64,000 bases of DNA from Chelonobacter oris (GCF_000772535.1 NZ_JSUM01000013.1:121496-185495), one strand, 5' to 3'; shown: positions 38,311 through 48,767, numbered from the stretch's first letter. Notes: a model not told the origin generated them from the sequence alone. Numbers and translations: made by a program.

Positions 38311-39312
38311 ATGAAAATCAGAAATAGTTTGTTGTTGGCAGCATTGATAATGGTCGGCTTAGGTAGTGTTGCAAGTGCAAAAGTGTTAACTATAGGAATG
38401 TCGATAGATGATTTACGTTTAGAAAGATGGCAGAAAGACAGCAGTATTTTTACCAAGAAGGCGGAAGCATTAGGTGCAAAAGTTTTTGTTCAGTCGGCAA
38501 ATGGCGATGATAATGCACAAATCTCACAAATTGAAAATATGATTAATCGTGATGTGGACGTGTTGGTTATTATTCCGCATAACGGGGATGTATTAAGCAA
38601 TGTTATCGCAGAGGCGAAAAGATCCGGTATTAAGGTTTTAGCATATGATCGATTAATTAATAATGCGGATTTAGATTTTTATGTTTCGTTCGATAATGAA
38701 AGAGTGGGTGAATTACAGGCGGAAACGATAGTCGCTATAAAACCGGAAGGGAATTATTTTCTAATGGGCGGTTCTCCGGTTGATAATAATGCAAAGTTAT
38801 TTAGACAGGGGCAAATGAATGTGTTACAGCCCTTAATTGATAAAGGGGCGATTAAAGTTATCGGGGATCAATGGGTTGATTCTTGGTTACCGGAAAAGGC
38901 GTTGCAAATTATGGAAAATGCATTGACAGCCAATAAAAATAATATCGATGCAGTAGTAGCATCCAATGATGCAACGGCAGGCGGCGCAATTCAGGCATTA
39001 AGTGCTCAAGGGCTATCAGGAAAAGTGGCGATTTCCGGCCAAGATGCCGATTTGGCGGCAATTAAACGAATTGTAGAAGAGATACAAACGATGACGGTTT
39101 ATAAACCAATTACAAAATTGGCAGATAAAGCCGCTGAAATTGCAGTGGGTTTGGCTAAAGATGAAAAGATTGAAAGTAATGCCAGTCTAAATAATGGATT
39201 AAAAGACGTTGCTTCTTATCTTTTGGATCCGATAGCGGTAACAAAAGAAAATATTGAAGAAACCATTATTCAAGACGGATTTCATAGTAAAGAGAGTATT
39301 TATAGTAACTAG
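38311..39312 (+). CDS. xylF: D-xylose-binding periplasmic protein
   Basis: High-affinity xylose-binding component of XylFGH. The 333-residue protein has a signal peptide of about 23 residues (MKIRNSLLLAALIMVGLGSVA, cut after ASA), then SIDDLRLERWQKD, the XylF signature for sugar stacking, SANGDDNAQISQIENMI near residue 65, and VVASNDATAGGAIQAL near 215. It heads the xylFGH operon and is divergent from xylA. The ATG at 38311 follows GTGAGG. Confidence 0.96.
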   Translation: MKIRNSLLLAALIMVGLGSVASAKVLTIGMSIDDLRLERWQKDSSIFTKKAEALGAKVFVQSANGDDNAQISQIENMINRDVDVLVIIPHNGDVLSNVIAEAKRSGIKVLAYDRLINNADLDFYVSFDNERVGELQAETIVAIKPEGNYFLMGGSPVDNNAKLFRQGQMNVLQPLIDKGAIKVIGDQWVDSWLPEKALQIMENALTANKNNIDAVVASNDATAGGAIQALSAQGLSGKVAISGQDADLAAIKRIVEEIQTMTVYKPITKLADKAAEIAVGLAKDEKIESNASLNNGLKDVASYLLDPIAVTKENIEETIIQDGFHSKESIYSN

Positions 39313-39381
39313 TTTAGAGGCTGTCTAGAGATAAGGGAGAACGCCTCCCTTAAATTGATATGATAATGTTAGGTGGTTGCA

Positions 39382-40896
39382 ATGGATTCATTATTAGAGA
39401 TGAAAGGGATTGTAAAAAGATTTGGTGACGTTAAAGCATTAAATAATGTTTCTATTTCTATTTCTCCGGGAAAAGTACTTTCATTATGTGGAGAAAACGG
39501 TTCAGGTAAATCAACACTGATGAAAGTATTATGCGGCATATATCCTTATGGTGATTATGAAGGGGACATTTATTTTTCAGGTGAATTGTTAAAGTCTAAA
39601 AATATTAAGGACACGGAAAATAAAGGCATTTCAATTATTCATCAGGAATTGGCGTTGGTGAAAAATATGTCGGTTATGGATAATATTTTTCTTGGGAATG
39701 AGATCTCTCAATATGGTTTAACAAATGAGAATGAAATGTATATCAGGGCTAAAAAAATGCTCTCACAAGTTCAACTGGATATTGATCCTGTAACAATAGT
39801 CGGTGAGCTTGGTCTCGGGCAACAGCAATTGGTGGAGATAGCCAAGGCACTAAATAAAAATGTGAGATTACTTATTCTGGATGAGCCGACCGCATCTTTA
39901 ACTGAAAAAGAGACGGATGTATTGTTGGCACTGATTCAAGATCTTAAAGCACATAATATTGCGTGTATCTATATTTCACATAAACTAAATGAAGTAAAGG
40001 CTATTTCCGATCAAATCTGTGTTATTCGTGACGGAGAGCATATCGGTACCAAAGACGGCAAAGAGATGAGCGAAGATGACATTATTACCATGATGGTCGG
40101 GAGGGAGATTACGTCACTATATCCGCATGAGCAACATCAAATCGGCAATGAGTTATTACGTATTGAGGATTTAACCGCCTGGCATTACGTCAACACACAT
40201 ATTAAACGGGTTGATAATGCGAATTTTAACTTATGCAGCGGAGAAATATTAGGGATTGCCGGGTTGGTAGGCTCCGGGCGTACGGAAATGGTTCAATGTA
40301 TTTTTGGAGCTTATGCCGGAAAGTTTAAAGGAAAATTTTATTTAAACCAAAAACAAGTTCAGCATAAAGATTGTGCGGCAGCAATTAAACATGGCATTTT
40401 TATGGTGCCGGAAGATCGGAAACGGCATGGTATTGTGCCGATAATGGGGGTTGATAAAAATATTACACTCTCTTCTCTAAGAAATTATTGCATCAAACGC
40501 ATTATGATTAATGAACCTTTAGAAGAGACAGTGATTAGACACTCGATTCAAGAATTAAAGGTAAAAACGTCTTCTCCTGATTTAGCAATAGGACGGTTAA
40601 GCGGGGGAAATCAGCAAAAAGCCATTTTGGCGAAAGCATTGTTGTTAAATCCCAAAATACTTATTCTTGATGAGCCTACTCGAGGAATTGATGTCGGTGC
40701 TAAATATGAAATCTATAAATTAATTAATAAGCTGGCAAAGCAAGGTGTAGGCATTATTGTTATATCGTCCGAATTGCCCGAAATTCTGGGCATTAGCGAC
40801 AGAATTTTAGTGATGCATCAGGGAAAGATAAAAGGGAATTTGATTAATAAAAATCTCACCCAAGAAAACGTCATGGAAGTTGCACTTAAGGAGTAA
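39382..40896 (+). CDS. xylG: Xylose ABC importer ATPase
   Basis: A 504-residue tandem ATPase powering XylH. First domain: Walker [10 protein letters not shown] near residue 35 and Walker [12 protein letters not shown]. Second domain: degenerate Walker [18 protein letters not shown] and Walker [13 protein letters not shown] start at the ATG at 39382 with AGGTGG before it; a GTG nine bases earlier is inside that ribosome-binding site. xylH starts four bases after its stop. Confidence 0.95.
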   Translation: MDSLLEMKGIVKRFGDVKALNNVSISISPGKVLSLCGENGSGKSTLMKVLCGIYPYGDYEGDIYFSGELLKSKNIKDTENKGISIIHQELALVKNMSVMDNIFLGNEISQYGLTNENEMYIRAKKMLSQVQLDIDPVTIVGELGLGQQQLVEIAKALNKNVRLLILDEPTASLTEKETDVLLALIQDLKAHNIACIYISHKLNEVKAISDQICVIRDGEHIGTKDGKEMSEDDIITMMVGREITSLYPHEQHQIGNELLRIEDLTAWHYVNTHIKRVDNANFNLCSGEILGIAGLVGSGRTEMVQCIFGAYAGKFKGKFYLNQKQVQHKDCAAAIKHGIFMVPEDRKRHGIVPIMGVDKNITLSSLRNYCIKRIMINEPLEETVIRHSIQELKVKTSSPDLAIGRLSGGNQQKAILAKALLLNPKILILDEPTRGIDVGAKYEIYKLINKLAKQGVGIIVISSELPEILGISDRILVMHQGKIKGNLINKNLTQENVMEVALKE

Positions 40897-40900
40897 TTGT

Positions 40901-42028
40901 ATGAAAAATCTAAAATCCGTCAATTTACAAGTTTATATCATGTTAATTGCTATTGTTGTTATTATGCTGTTTTTCTCGGTAGCAACAGACGGTGCATATT
41001 TAAGCGCACGCAATATCTCAAATTTATTAAGACAGACTTCTATTACGGGTATTCTGGCAATCGGTATGTTGTTTGTCATAATTTCAGCAGAAATTGATTT
41101 ATCCGTAGGTTCTTTAATGGGATTATTAGGCGGTTTTGCTGCGATTACAAATGTATGGTGGGGATGGCCGTTACCTGCAACAATTTTTGCGACCTTATTA
41201 CTCGGCTTAATGTTTGGAGTATGGAATGGTTGGTGGGTAGCATATCAACGCGTTCCCTCGTTTATTGTTACTTTGGCCGGATTATTGGCATTCCGAGGTA
41301 TTTTGATTGGTATGACCAATGGCACAACCGTGTCTCCCACATCATCTTCAATGACTCAAATCGGACAAGGTTATTTATCCAATGAATTGGGTTTTATTCT
41401 GGGCGGCATGGCAATTGCACTTTTTATTATATGGGGAAATTATCAACGTCGATCCAGACAAAAATTGGCTTTACCGGTAGAGAAAATATCAAAAGATTTC
41501 TTAAAATACGTAGTAGTCGCGATCTTATTACTCAGTGCTATTTATCTTTTGAATGATTATCGTGGTATTCCGGTTCCGGTGCTTATCTTGGCTATGTTGG
41601 CAATTATTGGTTTTTTTATTTCCAAGAAAACCGCTTTTGGACGTTATATTTATGCGATTGGCGGCAACATTGAGGCGGCCAGATTATCCGGAATTAAAGT
41701 TGAAAGAATAAAATTAGCCATCTTTTCGATTAATGGGTTAATGGTTGCCATTGCAGGGTTAATCCTCAGTGCCCGTTTGGGGGCAGGCTCGCCTTCGGCA
41801 GGGCAGAATGCCGAACTGGATGCCATTGCGGCTTGTGTGATCGGGGGGGCAAGTTTGGCAGGCGGTGTCGGAAGTGTGTGGGGCGTGATTATTGGTGCTT
41901 TGATTATTGCTTCATTAGATAATGGAATGAGTATGTTGGATGTGCCGACATTTTGGCAATATATTGTTAAAGGCGGTATTCTGTTACTGGCAGTTTGGGC
42001 GGATTCAATCAGTAAGAAAAAAGCATAA
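40901..42028 (+). CDS. xylH: Xylose ABC importer permease
   Basis: A 375-residue inner-membrane permease with the XylH-type insertion: an extra loop around residues 150-200 ([20 protein letters not shown]) that RbsC-type permeases lack. Motifs are [11 protein letters not shown] near residue 68, [15 protein letters not shown] near 255 and [14 protein letters not shown] near 320. I start at the ATG at 40901, five bases or so after AAGGAG, rather than an in-frame start at 40880 inside xylG. A terminator follows. Confidence 0.95.
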   Translation: MKNLKSVNLQVYIMLIAIVVIMLFFSVATDGAYLSARNISNLLRQTSITGILAIGMLFVIISAEIDLSVGSLMGLLGGFAAITNVWWGWPLPATIFATLLLGLMFGVWNGWWVAYQRVPSFIVTLAGLLAFRGILIGMTNGTTVSPTSSSMTQIGQGYLSNELGFILGGMAIALFIIWGNYQRRSRQKLALPVEKISKDFLKYVVVAILLLSAIYLLNDYRGIPVPVLILAMLAIIGFFISKKTAFGRYIYAIGGNIEAARLSGIKVERIKLAIFSINGLMVAIAGLILSARLGAGSPSAGQNAELDAIAACVIGGASLAGGVGSVWGVIIGALIIASLDNGMSMLDVPTFWQYIVKGGILLLAVWADSISKKKA

Positions 42029-42049
42029 AATTCAAATTTTTATATTTAT

Positions 42050-42086
42050 AAAGGGCTGTCAATTCATTTGATAACCCTTTTATTTA
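42050..42086 (+). terminator. Terminator after xylH
   Basis: AAAGGGCTGTCAA pairs with TTGATAACCCTTT (one mismatch, one G-U) around a five-base loop, followed by TTATTTA. It separates xylFGH from xylR, so xylR probably has its own promoter or is read at low level. Confidence 0.7.
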
Positions 42087-42143
42087 TAAAATTTTTATTC
42101 TATAGTTGGCAGACTTTCGATTAGTTGATTTAAAGGATTCCCA

Positions 42144-43331
42144 ATGATTGCCGAATATCATCGAATTGCCCTGCTTTTTAATGCCAACAAGGTTTATGAT
42201 CGGGAAGTGATGGAAGGAATTGGCGAATATATACAAGCTTCGTCGTGTAATTGGGATGTATTTTTGGAAGATGATTTTGTGCATCGAGAGTTGCAACTCA
42301 ATCTTAGTTCGGTTGACGGGATTATTGCTGATTTTGACAATCCGATATTAGTGACACAATTAACTGAACACCCTCACCATGTTCCGATCGTTGCTGTGGG
42401 CGGTTCTTATCACCATCCGGCAGATTATCCACCGAGTATCCCTTATGTTGCAACTGATAATTATGCACTTATCGAAATGGCATTTACCCATTTAAGAAGC
42501 AAAGGGTTACATCATTTTGCTTTTTACGGTGTTCCGAGTGAAAATCGCCGCCATTGGTCGGAAGAGAGGCGATTTGCATTTGAACAGCTAATGCAGGCTA
42601 ATCATTATGATAGCTATATTTATCTGGGGCATGAAACTCGGCAGGAAAACTGGCAAATCTCACAACAAGAATTGAACCAATGGATTCGTTCATTGCCTGA
42701 GCATACCGGTATTATTGCAGTGACTGACGCCAGAGCAAGGCACTTGTTGCAGACTTGCGAAAATTTGAGGATTGCTGTTCCGGAACAACTTTGTATTATT
42801 GGGATTGATAATGAAGAATTAATTCAATATTTCTCACGGGTTTCATTATCTTCAGTCGTACAAGGAACAAAATCAATGGGTTACCAAGCAGCAAAAATAC
42901 TACAAAATATGTTGCTGAAGAAAAAAGTAAAAACCGCACCCGTATTGATTTCGCCGATCAAAGTAGAGGCGCGGACATCGACGGATTATCGTTCTATTCA
43001 TGATCCGTTAGTGATTCAAGCCATGCATTATATTCGCTTATATGCCTATTCCGGGATTAAAGTGGAGCAAGTGCTTGATTATGTTAAGCTCTCCCGAACC
43101 AATCTGGAACGCCGTTTTAAAAAGGAATTGGATAAAACCATTCATCAGGTTTTACATGAAGAAAAAATTGCACGAGCTAGAAAATTACTGATATCGACTT
43201 CCATTTCTATTTATGAAATCTCAGAAATGTGTGGTTATCCCTCCATTCAATACTTTTATTCTGTTTTTAAAAAAGAGTCTGGTTATACCCCGAATGATTA
43301 TCGTCGGCAATATAGCAAGAAAACAGATTAG
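42144..43331 (+). CDS. xylR: Xylose operon activator XylR
   Basis: A 395-residue AraC-family activator. Residues 1-280 form a LacI/periplasmic-binding-like xylose-sensing domain (RIALLFNANKVYDREVMEGI at the start, GIDNEELIQYFSRVSLSSV near 215) and residues 285-390 form the two-HTH AraC DNA-binding domain (VEQVLDYVKLSRTNLERRFK, IYEISEMCGYPSIQYFYSVFKK). This architecture is specific to XylR. It should activate xylAB and xylFGH with CRP across 38032-38310. It lies directly downstream of xylH, as in E. coli. Confidence 0.95.
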   Translation: MIAEYHRIALLFNANKVYDREVMEGIGEYIQASSCNWDVFLEDDFVHRELQLNLSSVDGIIADFDNPILVTQLTEHPHHVPIVAVGGSYHHPADYPPSIPYVATDNYALIEMAFTHLRSKGLHHFAFYGVPSENRRHWSEERRFAFEQLMQANHYDSYIYLGHETRQENWQISQQELNQWIRSLPEHTGIIAVTDARARHLLQTCENLRIAVPEQLCIIGIDNEELIQYFSRVSLSSVVQGTKSMGYQAAKILQNMLLKKKVKTAPVLISPIKVEARTSTDYRSIHDPLVIQAMHYIRLYAYSGIKVEQVLDYVKLSRTNLERRFKKELDKTIHQVLHEEKIARARKLLISTSISIYEISEMCGYPSIQYFYSVFKKESGYTPNDYRRQYSKKTD

Positions 43332-43345
43332 CGCAAAAACTGACC

Positions 43346-43374
43346 CTTGAAACCGCACTTTGTCATCACCATAT
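43346..43374 (+). promoter_or_regulatory. Sigma32 (heat-shock) promoter of hslVU
   Basis: CTTGAAA, 14 bases, then CACCATAT: a near-perfect sigma32 promoter (consensus CTTGAAA and CCCCATNT). It lies 33 bases before the hslV start codon, as expected for a heat-shock protease operon. A DNA uptake sequence (ACCGCACTT, 43352-43360) starts at the last base of the -35 element and fills most of the spacer. Confidence 0.8.
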
Positions 43375-43406
43375 AACCCTCATTGATATAAAAAGTGAGG
43401 TAATTT

Positions 43407-43931
43407 ATGACCACGATAGTAAGTGTGCGCCGTAACGGGCAGGTTGTCGTCGGCGGTGACGGGCAGGTTTCGTTGGGAAATACAGTGATGAAAGGCAATG
43501 CGCGTAAGGTGCGCCGTTTGTATCATAACAAAGTGCTGGCAGGGTTTGCCGGCGGTACGGCAGATGCGTTTACACTGTTCGAATTGTTTGAACGTAAATT
43601 AGAAATGCATCAGGGGCATTTGCTGAAAAGTGCGGTTGAGTTGGCAAAAGAGTGGCGTACCGACAGAGCATTGCGCCGTTTGGAAGCGATGTTGATTGTG
43701 GCGGACGAGACCGAGTCGTTGATTATCACCGGTAACGGTGATGTGGTGCAGCCGGAGGACAATATTCTGGCAATCGGGTCTGGCGGTAATTATGCGATGT
43801 CGGCGGCACGCGCCTTGTTACAAAATACCGACTTGTCAGCACGTGAAATCGTTGAAAAATCGCTCAAAATTGCCGGGGATATTTGTGTATTCACCAATTT
43901 GAATCAAACCATCGAGCAGTTGCCCGAGTAA
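43407..43931 (+). CDS. hslV: ATP-dependent protease peptidase subunit HslV
   Basis: Proteolytic chamber of the bacterial HslVU protease, related to proteasome beta subunits. After Met removal the catalytic Thr (MTTIVSVRR) is N-terminal. The conserved [15 protein letters not shown] and [14 protein letters not shown] follow. Length 174 is standard. It forms a dodecamer with HslU rings and degrades misfolded and regulatory proteins. A sigma32-type promoter precedes it; hslU follows 20 bases downstream. Confidence 0.98.
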   Translation: MTTIVSVRRNGQVVVGGDGQVSLGNTVMKGNARKVRRLYHNKVLAGFAGGTADAFTLFELFERKLEMHQGHLLKSAVELAKEWRTDRALRRLEAMLIVADETESLIITGNGDVVQPEDNILAIGSGGNYAMSAARALLQNTDLSAREIVEKSLKIAGDICVFTNLNQTIEQLPE

Positions 43932-43951
43932 GTAAGAATTAAGGAAAGACT

Positions 43952-45283
43952 ATGTCTGAAATGACCCCTCGTGAGATTGTATCCGAACTGGATCAACATA
44001 TTATCGGGCAGAACGATGCCAAAAGAGCGGTAGCGATTGCACTGCGTAATCGTTGGCGCAGAATGCAGCTAAGTGATGTCTTGCGTCATGAAGTCACCCC
44101 AAAAAATATTTTGATGATCGGCCCGACCGGCGTCGGGAAAACCGAAATCGCCCGTCGATTGGCAAAGCTGGCCAATGCGCCGTTTATCAAGGTGGAAGCG
44201 ACCAAATTTACCGAAGTCGGGTATGTCGGCAAGGAAGTGGATTCGATTATCCGTGATTTGACCGATGTGGCGATGAAATTGGTGCGCCAAACCGAAATAG
44301 ACAAGAATCGTTACCGTGCCGAAGAAATGGCAGAAGATCGTATTCTGGATATTTTATTACCGCCGGCTAAAAACAGCTGGGGAGCGGAGGAAGAGAGCGA
44401 TAAGCAAAGCGGAACCCGTCAGGTTTTCCGTAAAAAACTGCGGGAAGGGCAGCTTGACGAAAAAGAGATTGAGGTGGATATTGCCGCCGCCTCGGTCGGT
44501 GTGGAAATTATGGCGCCGCCGGGCATGGAAGAGATGACCAACCAGCTGCAATCAATGTTCCAGAATATGTCGAGCGGACAGACCAAAAAACGCAAAATGA
44601 AGATTAAAGATGCGTTAAAAATCTTGATTGAGGACGAAGCCGCCAAATTGGTTAATCCGGAAGAATTAAAACAGAAAGCGATTGAGGCGACCGAACAGCA
44701 CGGAATCGTGTTTATCGATGAAATCGATAAAATTTGTAAGCGCGGCGAAAGTTCGGGGCCGGACGTCTCGCGTGAAGGCGTACAGCGCGATTTGTTGCCG
44801 CTGGTTGAGGGCAGCACGATTAATACCAAACACGGCATGGTGAAAACCGATCACATTCTGTTTATTGCTTCCGGAGCGTTTCAGGTCGCGCGACCGTCGG
44901 ATTTAATTCCTGAATTGCAAGGTCGTTTGCCGATTCGAGTGGAGTTGAGTGCGTTGAGCAGTAAGGATTTTGAACGGATTCTGACTGAACCGAATGCTTC
45001 GTTAACCCAGCAATATCAAGCGTTAATGGCAACGGAAGGGGTAAATGTGGAGTTCACCGCCGATGCGGTTGCCAAAATTGCCGAAGCGGCATTCCGTGTG
45101 AATGAGAAAACGGAAAATATCGGCGCCCGCCGTCTGCATACGGTATTGGAGCGTTTGATGGATAAAATCTCGTTTGATGCCAGCGATATGTCGGGGCAGA
45201 GTGTGACCATTGATGCAAAATATGTCAGCACCGCACTTGGCGACATTGTCGAAGATGAAGATTTGAGCCGTTTTATTCTGTAG
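43952..45283 (+). CDS. hslU: ATP-dependent protease ATPase subunit HslU
   Basis: AAA+ unfoldase that feeds HslV. The 443-residue protein has Walker [10 protein letters not shown] (near residue 56), the pore loop GYVGKEV, the inserted I-domain (about 110-240), Walker [12 protein letters not shown] near 250, sensor 2 IGARRLHTV near 390, and the C-terminal RFIL tail that inserts into HslV. The last 18 codons and the following terminator are repeated 5.8 kb downstream at 51050-51168. This copy ends in TAG, the repeat in TAA. Confidence 0.98.
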   Translation: MSEMTPREIVSELDQHIIGQNDAKRAVAIALRNRWRRMQLSDVLRHEVTPKNILMIGPTGVGKTEIARRLAKLANAPFIKVEATKFTEVGYVGKEVDSIIRDLTDVAMKLVRQTEIDKNRYRAEEMAEDRILDILLPPAKNSWGAEEESDKQSGTRQVFRKKLREGQLDEKEIEVDIAAASVGVEIMAPPGMEEMTNQLQSMFQNMSSGQTKKRKMKIKDALKILIEDEAAKLVNPEELKQKAIEATEQHGIVFIDEIDKICKRGESSGPDVSREGVQRDLLPLVEGSTINTKHGMVKTDHILFIASGAFQVARPSDLIPELQGRLPIRVELSALSSKDFERILTEPNASLTQQYQALMATEGVNVEFTADAVAKIAEAAFRVNEKTENIGARRLHTVLERLMDKISFDASDMSGQSVTIDAKYVSTALGDIVEDEDLSRFIL

Positions 45284-45347
45284 GATAAAAAGTTAAAGTG
45301 CGGTTTTAAGCTTGAAAAAGCGATTTGTCGGTCGGCAAATCGCTTTT
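45229..45347 (+). repeat. 119-bp direct repeat, copy 1 (hslU 3' end plus terminator)
   Basis: Comprises the last 18 codons of hslU and the terminator after it. Copy 2 is at 51050-51168, in the same orientation, with four mismatches (about 97% identity). Identity stops abruptly at both ends. Each copy carries two DNA uptake sequences facing opposite ways (here 45230-45238 and 45296-45304). The two copies exactly bracket the polyol cassette. Confidence 0.95.
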
Positions 45348-45350
45348 GTT
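45315..45350. terminator. Terminator after hslU (copy 1)
   Basis: AAAAGCGATTTG pairs with CAAATCGCTTTT across the loop TCGGTCGG; a strong stem with A/T runs on both sides, so it can stop transcription from hslU and from the convergent EIIA gene. Confidence 0.85.
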
Positions 45351-45366
45351 TATGCTGCTTTTTGAG

Positions 45367-45831
45367 TCATAATAACTCGACACTTACCGCACTTTCATCC
45401 CCTACCAAAACAGCTTGATTCATTTTGTTAAGCGTTACTTTGATATTGGGATTGGAAAAAACCACCGGGGAAATTAAGGCGTTTTCGTTGGCGGAAAATT
45501 GATTTTTATCCACATAGGTCAGGATATCACCTTGTTTAACGCGCGCATATTTGTTGATTTTTGCCTTGAATGCGGCTGTGTTTTTAGCAGAATCCAAACC
45601 GATGTGGATTAAGGCTTCCAATCCGTCATCTCTGCGAATGATAAAGGCGTGTCCTGTGGGGAATGCGGCGATAACAATGCCGTTGAAGGGGCTGACCACC
45701 ACATCGCCGCTTAGTTTCAGAGCAAATCCGTCTCCCAATGATTTATCTGAAAATATGCTGTCGGGTACGGCCTCCAACGGTAGTAGTTCGCCGGACATCG
45801 GGGCGATAATTTGTTTTTCTTGCTTTTCCAT
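45367..45831 (-). CDS. Stand-alone glucose-type PTS EIIA domain protein
   Basis: A 154-residue EIIA-Glc/Crr-like protein. The two active-site histidines are at positions 61 (TGHAFIIR) and 76 (ALIHIGLDS), 15 apart as in Crr (75 and 90). The N-terminus IIAPMSGELLPLEAVPDSIFS is typical. No EIIB or EIIC gene is near. It directly follows the GPH symporter gene (21 bases), and GPH symporters of lactic acid bacteria carry this very domain fused at their C-terminus. I infer a regulatory partner of the symporter rather than a transport phosphotransferase. The ATG at 45831 follows AGGAG. Confidence 0.88.
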   Translation of the reverse strand: MEKQEKQIIAPMSGELLPLEAVPDSIFSDKSLGDGFALKLSGDVVVSPFNGIVIAAFPTGHAFIIRRDDGLEALIHIGLDSAKNTAAFKAKINKYARVKQGDILTYVDKNQFSANENALISPVVFSNPNIKVTLNKMNQAVLVGDESAVSVELL

Positions 45832-45852
45832 GATAACTCCTGATTTAATCAC

Positions 45853-47205
45853 TTATTGCTGATTTGCATATTCCATCTGTTTTCTGCGTAAATTTAATAC
45901 CTTAGTCATTTCATCACGAATGCTGTCCAAGCGATAGAAATACATCAGTACAATGACTAACAGGCAAATAATCAGCGGAATCCATATAAAGCACATTTCA
46001 ATGCTCCATAGCGCGGATTCGGATTGTGGTATGTTGGGTTGATAGCCGCCGGATTTTAAAATCCAACCGATCAAAGCACCGGCGACACCCATGCCGAATT
46101 TTACGAAAAAGCCTTGTAATGCGGCGATCATGCCTGAAATACTACGACTTTTTTGATATTCGGAATAGTCGATTACATCAGGTTGAATCGCAAAAGTGAC
46201 ACCGAAAATACCGTACATTCCTAAGCCGGTAATCGCTAAACTCAGGATTAACAACAGTGGGGAATCTTTGCCGATATAGAACAGCAGATCACCGATAATG
46301 TAGATAATTGCACAGGCGATAATCAGGGTGCGCTGCGCAAAGCGTTTTTGCAGGTGCGGCAACAAGAATAAGATCGGTAAACCGGATAAAATCCCGAAGA
46401 AGCCGACAAACGTGAGCCAATCGGTGCGTTCCAGATTGTAGGTGAAATAGTAAATAACGGAAGTATTGCGCATCACATACAGACCGAAATAGAGAAAATT
46501 GACTAAGACCAAAATCCATGTTTGAGCGGTAATGCCGCTAAAATCGTCCCAAACCGAGCTGTTTTTCTCTCTGACGACGGTCGGCGGCACCACTTCTTTG
46601 GTTTGTGAGAAGGTGAAAAAGAAGATGAGCATTGCTAAAATACCGTATAAGCTCATCGTGATCAGGTAGCCTTTTTCGTAATCGCCTTGTCCGAAGAAAT
46701 CGACCAACGGTTGGGTGATGCTCATCACTACCGCCGTACCCAACAAGGCGCACACCATACGGCTGGACACGAGGATATTGCGTTCGTGCACATCGGATGT
46801 CAGGCGCGGTACGATGGTGTTCAGTGGAATATTGACCACGGTGTAAGCCAACGACAGCATAATATAGGTAGCATATGCCCATATAATTTTGCCCGCCGCA
46901 CCGAAATCAGGCACATAGAATGTCAGTGCGGTGAAGACGGCAAAAGGTAATGCCCCGATGATAAAATAGGGGCGGCCTTGCCCCCAGCGGGTGTTAGTGC
47001 GATCGACTACCAAGCCCATCATTACATCGGTGAAGGCGTCGAGCAGACGGGTAGAAAGCAACATCGTTCCGACCACCGCCGCTTCGATCCCAAAAACGTC
47101 GGTGTAGAAAAACATCAAATACGATGCCATAGTGCCAAATACCAAATTACAACCGAAATCACCTGAACCGTAGCCGATCCGTTTAAGCCAAGTTTTACTC
47201 ATCAT
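45853..47205 (-). CDS. GPH-family sugar:cation symporter
   Basis: A 450-residue inner-membrane symporter with about twelve helices. The signature LLDAFTDVMMGLVVDRTNTRWGQGRPY (positions about 50-76; key residues Asp, Gly, Asp-Arg-Thr, Arg-Trp-Gly, Arg-Pro) defines the glycoside-pentoside-hexuronide family, with GMGVAGALIGWIL in the second half. Relatives carry melibiose, xylosides, glucuronides or isoprimeverose. Here the neighbours are a dehydrogenase and an FGGY kinase, so a polyol or pentose-type substrate is more likely than a glycoside; no glycosidase is encoded. The protein ends without the EIIA extension, which is instead the next gene. A second ATG one codon in is equally possible. Confidence 0.88.
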   Translation of the reverse strand: MMSKTWLKRIGYGSGDFGCNLVFGTMASYLMFFYTDVFGIEAAVVGTMLLSTRLLDAFTDVMMGLVVDRTNTRWGQGRPYFIIGALPFAVFTALTFYVPDFGAAGKIIWAYATYIMLSLAYTVVNIPLNTIVPRLTSDVHERNILVSSRMVCALLGTAVVMSITQPLVDFFGQGDYEKGYLITMSLYGILAMLIFFFTFSQTKEVVPPTVVREKNSSVWDDFSGITAQTWILVLVNFLYFGLYVMRNTSVIYYFTYNLERTDWLTFVGFFGILSGLPILFLLPHLQKRFAQRTLIIACAIIYIIGDLLFYIGKDSPLLLILSLAITGLGMYGIFGVTFAIQPDVIDYSEYQKSRSISGMIAALQGFFVKFGMGVAGALIGWILKSGGYQPNIPQSESALWSIEMCFIWIPLIICLLVIVLMYFYRLDSIRDEMTKVLNLRRKQMEYANQQ

Positions 47206-47231
47206 CTTATCCTTATCTTCGTCATGCGAAG

Positions 47232-48767
47232 TTATTGTTGTGATTGTGCCAGTGAGGACAGTGTTGCCATATCCTGTTTCAAATGCTGATAAACCGATTT
47301 ATATACTTGATAATATTGGCTGTAGAGGGCGTGTGCCTGCGAATTCGGCATGATTTTTTCGTCCAGCACCTGCCATTTTTGTACCTCTTCAAAGGTTAAT
47401 GTCCCTGTGCCGACACCAGCCAAAATCACATCACCCAAATTAGCTTCGGTGTCGTTTAATGGGCAGACCACCGGATAGCCGGTAACATCGGCGAAAATCT
47501 GTTTCCATAACTTGGATTTCGTCGCCCCGCCGGCGATGATGATAAAGTCTCCCAAGTCTTCACCGGTCACTTCCATTGCTTGCCGCAAGGCGTAAGCCAC
47601 GGCTTCCATAAACGCACGGAAAATATGCGCTTTGCTGTGGGTCAGTGATAAACCAACAATCGTACCTTTGGCATGGGAATCCCAAATCGGGCTGCGCTCT
47701 CCCATAAAATACGGCAATACTACCAAGCCGCCACTGCCGATCGGTACCGCTTGAGCCTGTTGGTTCAGTATGCTGTAAACACTTTCGCCGCCTTGTTTTT
47801 CTTGTTCTATTTCCCATTGGCACAGCGTTTCTCGGAACCATTTGATGATCGCGCCGGCGGTATTTGAGCCGGCAAAGTTATAGCTTAGTTTTTTGGCATT
47901 ATATAGATAGGGCCACACAATCAACCCATTGCTTTTGATGGGTTTTTCGGAAATTAATGCTGCACACATCGAGGTGCCGACGGTGGCGGAATAGGTATTG
48001 GGTTGATAAATGCCTAAACCGATACTTGCAGCGCCGCAGTCAATTCCGGCGGCGATCACGGGCAATCCGACGTATAATCCCAACTCTTGTGCGGCTTGTT
48101 CGCTCAATGTGCCGACAATATCGGTGGATTCCACAATCTGCTGTGGCATTTTATCTAACGGAATGCCGAGTGCTTGTGCCATTTCAGACGACCAAGTGCG
48201 GTTGTTCATATCAAAAATGCCGCCGATATTGCCTGCCGATGAATAATCAATGGCGATGTTGCCGGTCAGTTTATAAATCACATAATTATTTGGCGGCAGG
48301 AAAAGAGCGGTTTTTTGCCAGTTTTCAGGCTCATTGTTTTTCAGCCATAGCATTTTGGTAAAGCCGTAATAGGGATCAACACTGTTATAGGTGATCGCTT
48401 GTAACCGTTCTAAATCAATGTGTTTTTTGACCCATTGGGTTTCTTTTTCGGCACGGCGATCCATCCAAATCATACAAGGACGAATCGGATTCATCTCGTG
48501 GTCTAACGGAATTCCGGATCCGCCGTATAATCCGCTGATGGCAATACCTTTGATTTGCAAAATATCAATATTGGCTTTCTGCACCGTGTTGGCAATGGAA
48601 CGTTTTGCCGCATTCAGCCATACGTCAGGCCATTGTTCCGCCCACAACGGTTTGGGGGTCAATACGTCGTATTCTTGCAAATCTTGGGCGATTAAATTGC
48701 CTTTGGTATCCATTAAAATGGTTTTTGTGCCGGACGTACCAATATCCGTTCCCAATAAATAAGTCAT
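47232..48767 (-). CDS. FGGY-family carbohydrate kinase
   Basis: A 511-residue kinase distantly like xylulokinase. N-terminal LLGTDIGTSGTKTILMD, the segment GLYGGSGIPLD where xylulokinases have GQMHG, AGIDCGAASIGLGI near residue 245 with the probable catalytic Asp, and IIAGGATKSKLWKQIFADVTG near 408. Loss of GQMHG makes D-xylulose less certain; ketoses from polyols (xylulose, ribulose, or a hexulose) are possible. It is the second gene of the leftward operon: an SDR makes the ketose, this kinase phosphorylates it. The ATG follows AAGGAAAA. Confidence 0.87.
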   Translation of the reverse strand: MTYLLGTDIGTSGTKTILMDTKGNLIAQDLQEYDVLTPKPLWAEQWPDVWLNAAKRSIANTVQKANIDILQIKGIAISGLYGGSGIPLDHEMNPIRPCMIWMDRRAEKETQWVKKHIDLERLQAITYNSVDPYYGFTKMLWLKNNEPENWQKTALFLPPNNYVIYKLTGNIAIDYSSAGNIGGIFDMNNRTWSSEMAQALGIPLDKMPQQIVESTDIVGTLSEQAAQELGLYVGLPVIAAGIDCGAASIGLGIYQPNTYSATVGTSMCAALISEKPIKSNGLIVWPYLYNAKKLSYNFAGSNTAGAIIKWFRETLCQWEIEQEKQGGESVYSILNQQAQAVPIGSGGLVVLPYFMGERSPIWDSHAKGTIVGLSLTHSKAHIFRAFMEAVAYALRQAMEVTGEDLGDFIIIAGGATKSKLWKQIFADVTGYPVVCPLNDTEANLGDVILAGVGTGTLTFEEVQKWQVLDEKIMPNSQAHALYSQYYQVYKSVYQHLKQDMATLSSLAQSQQ

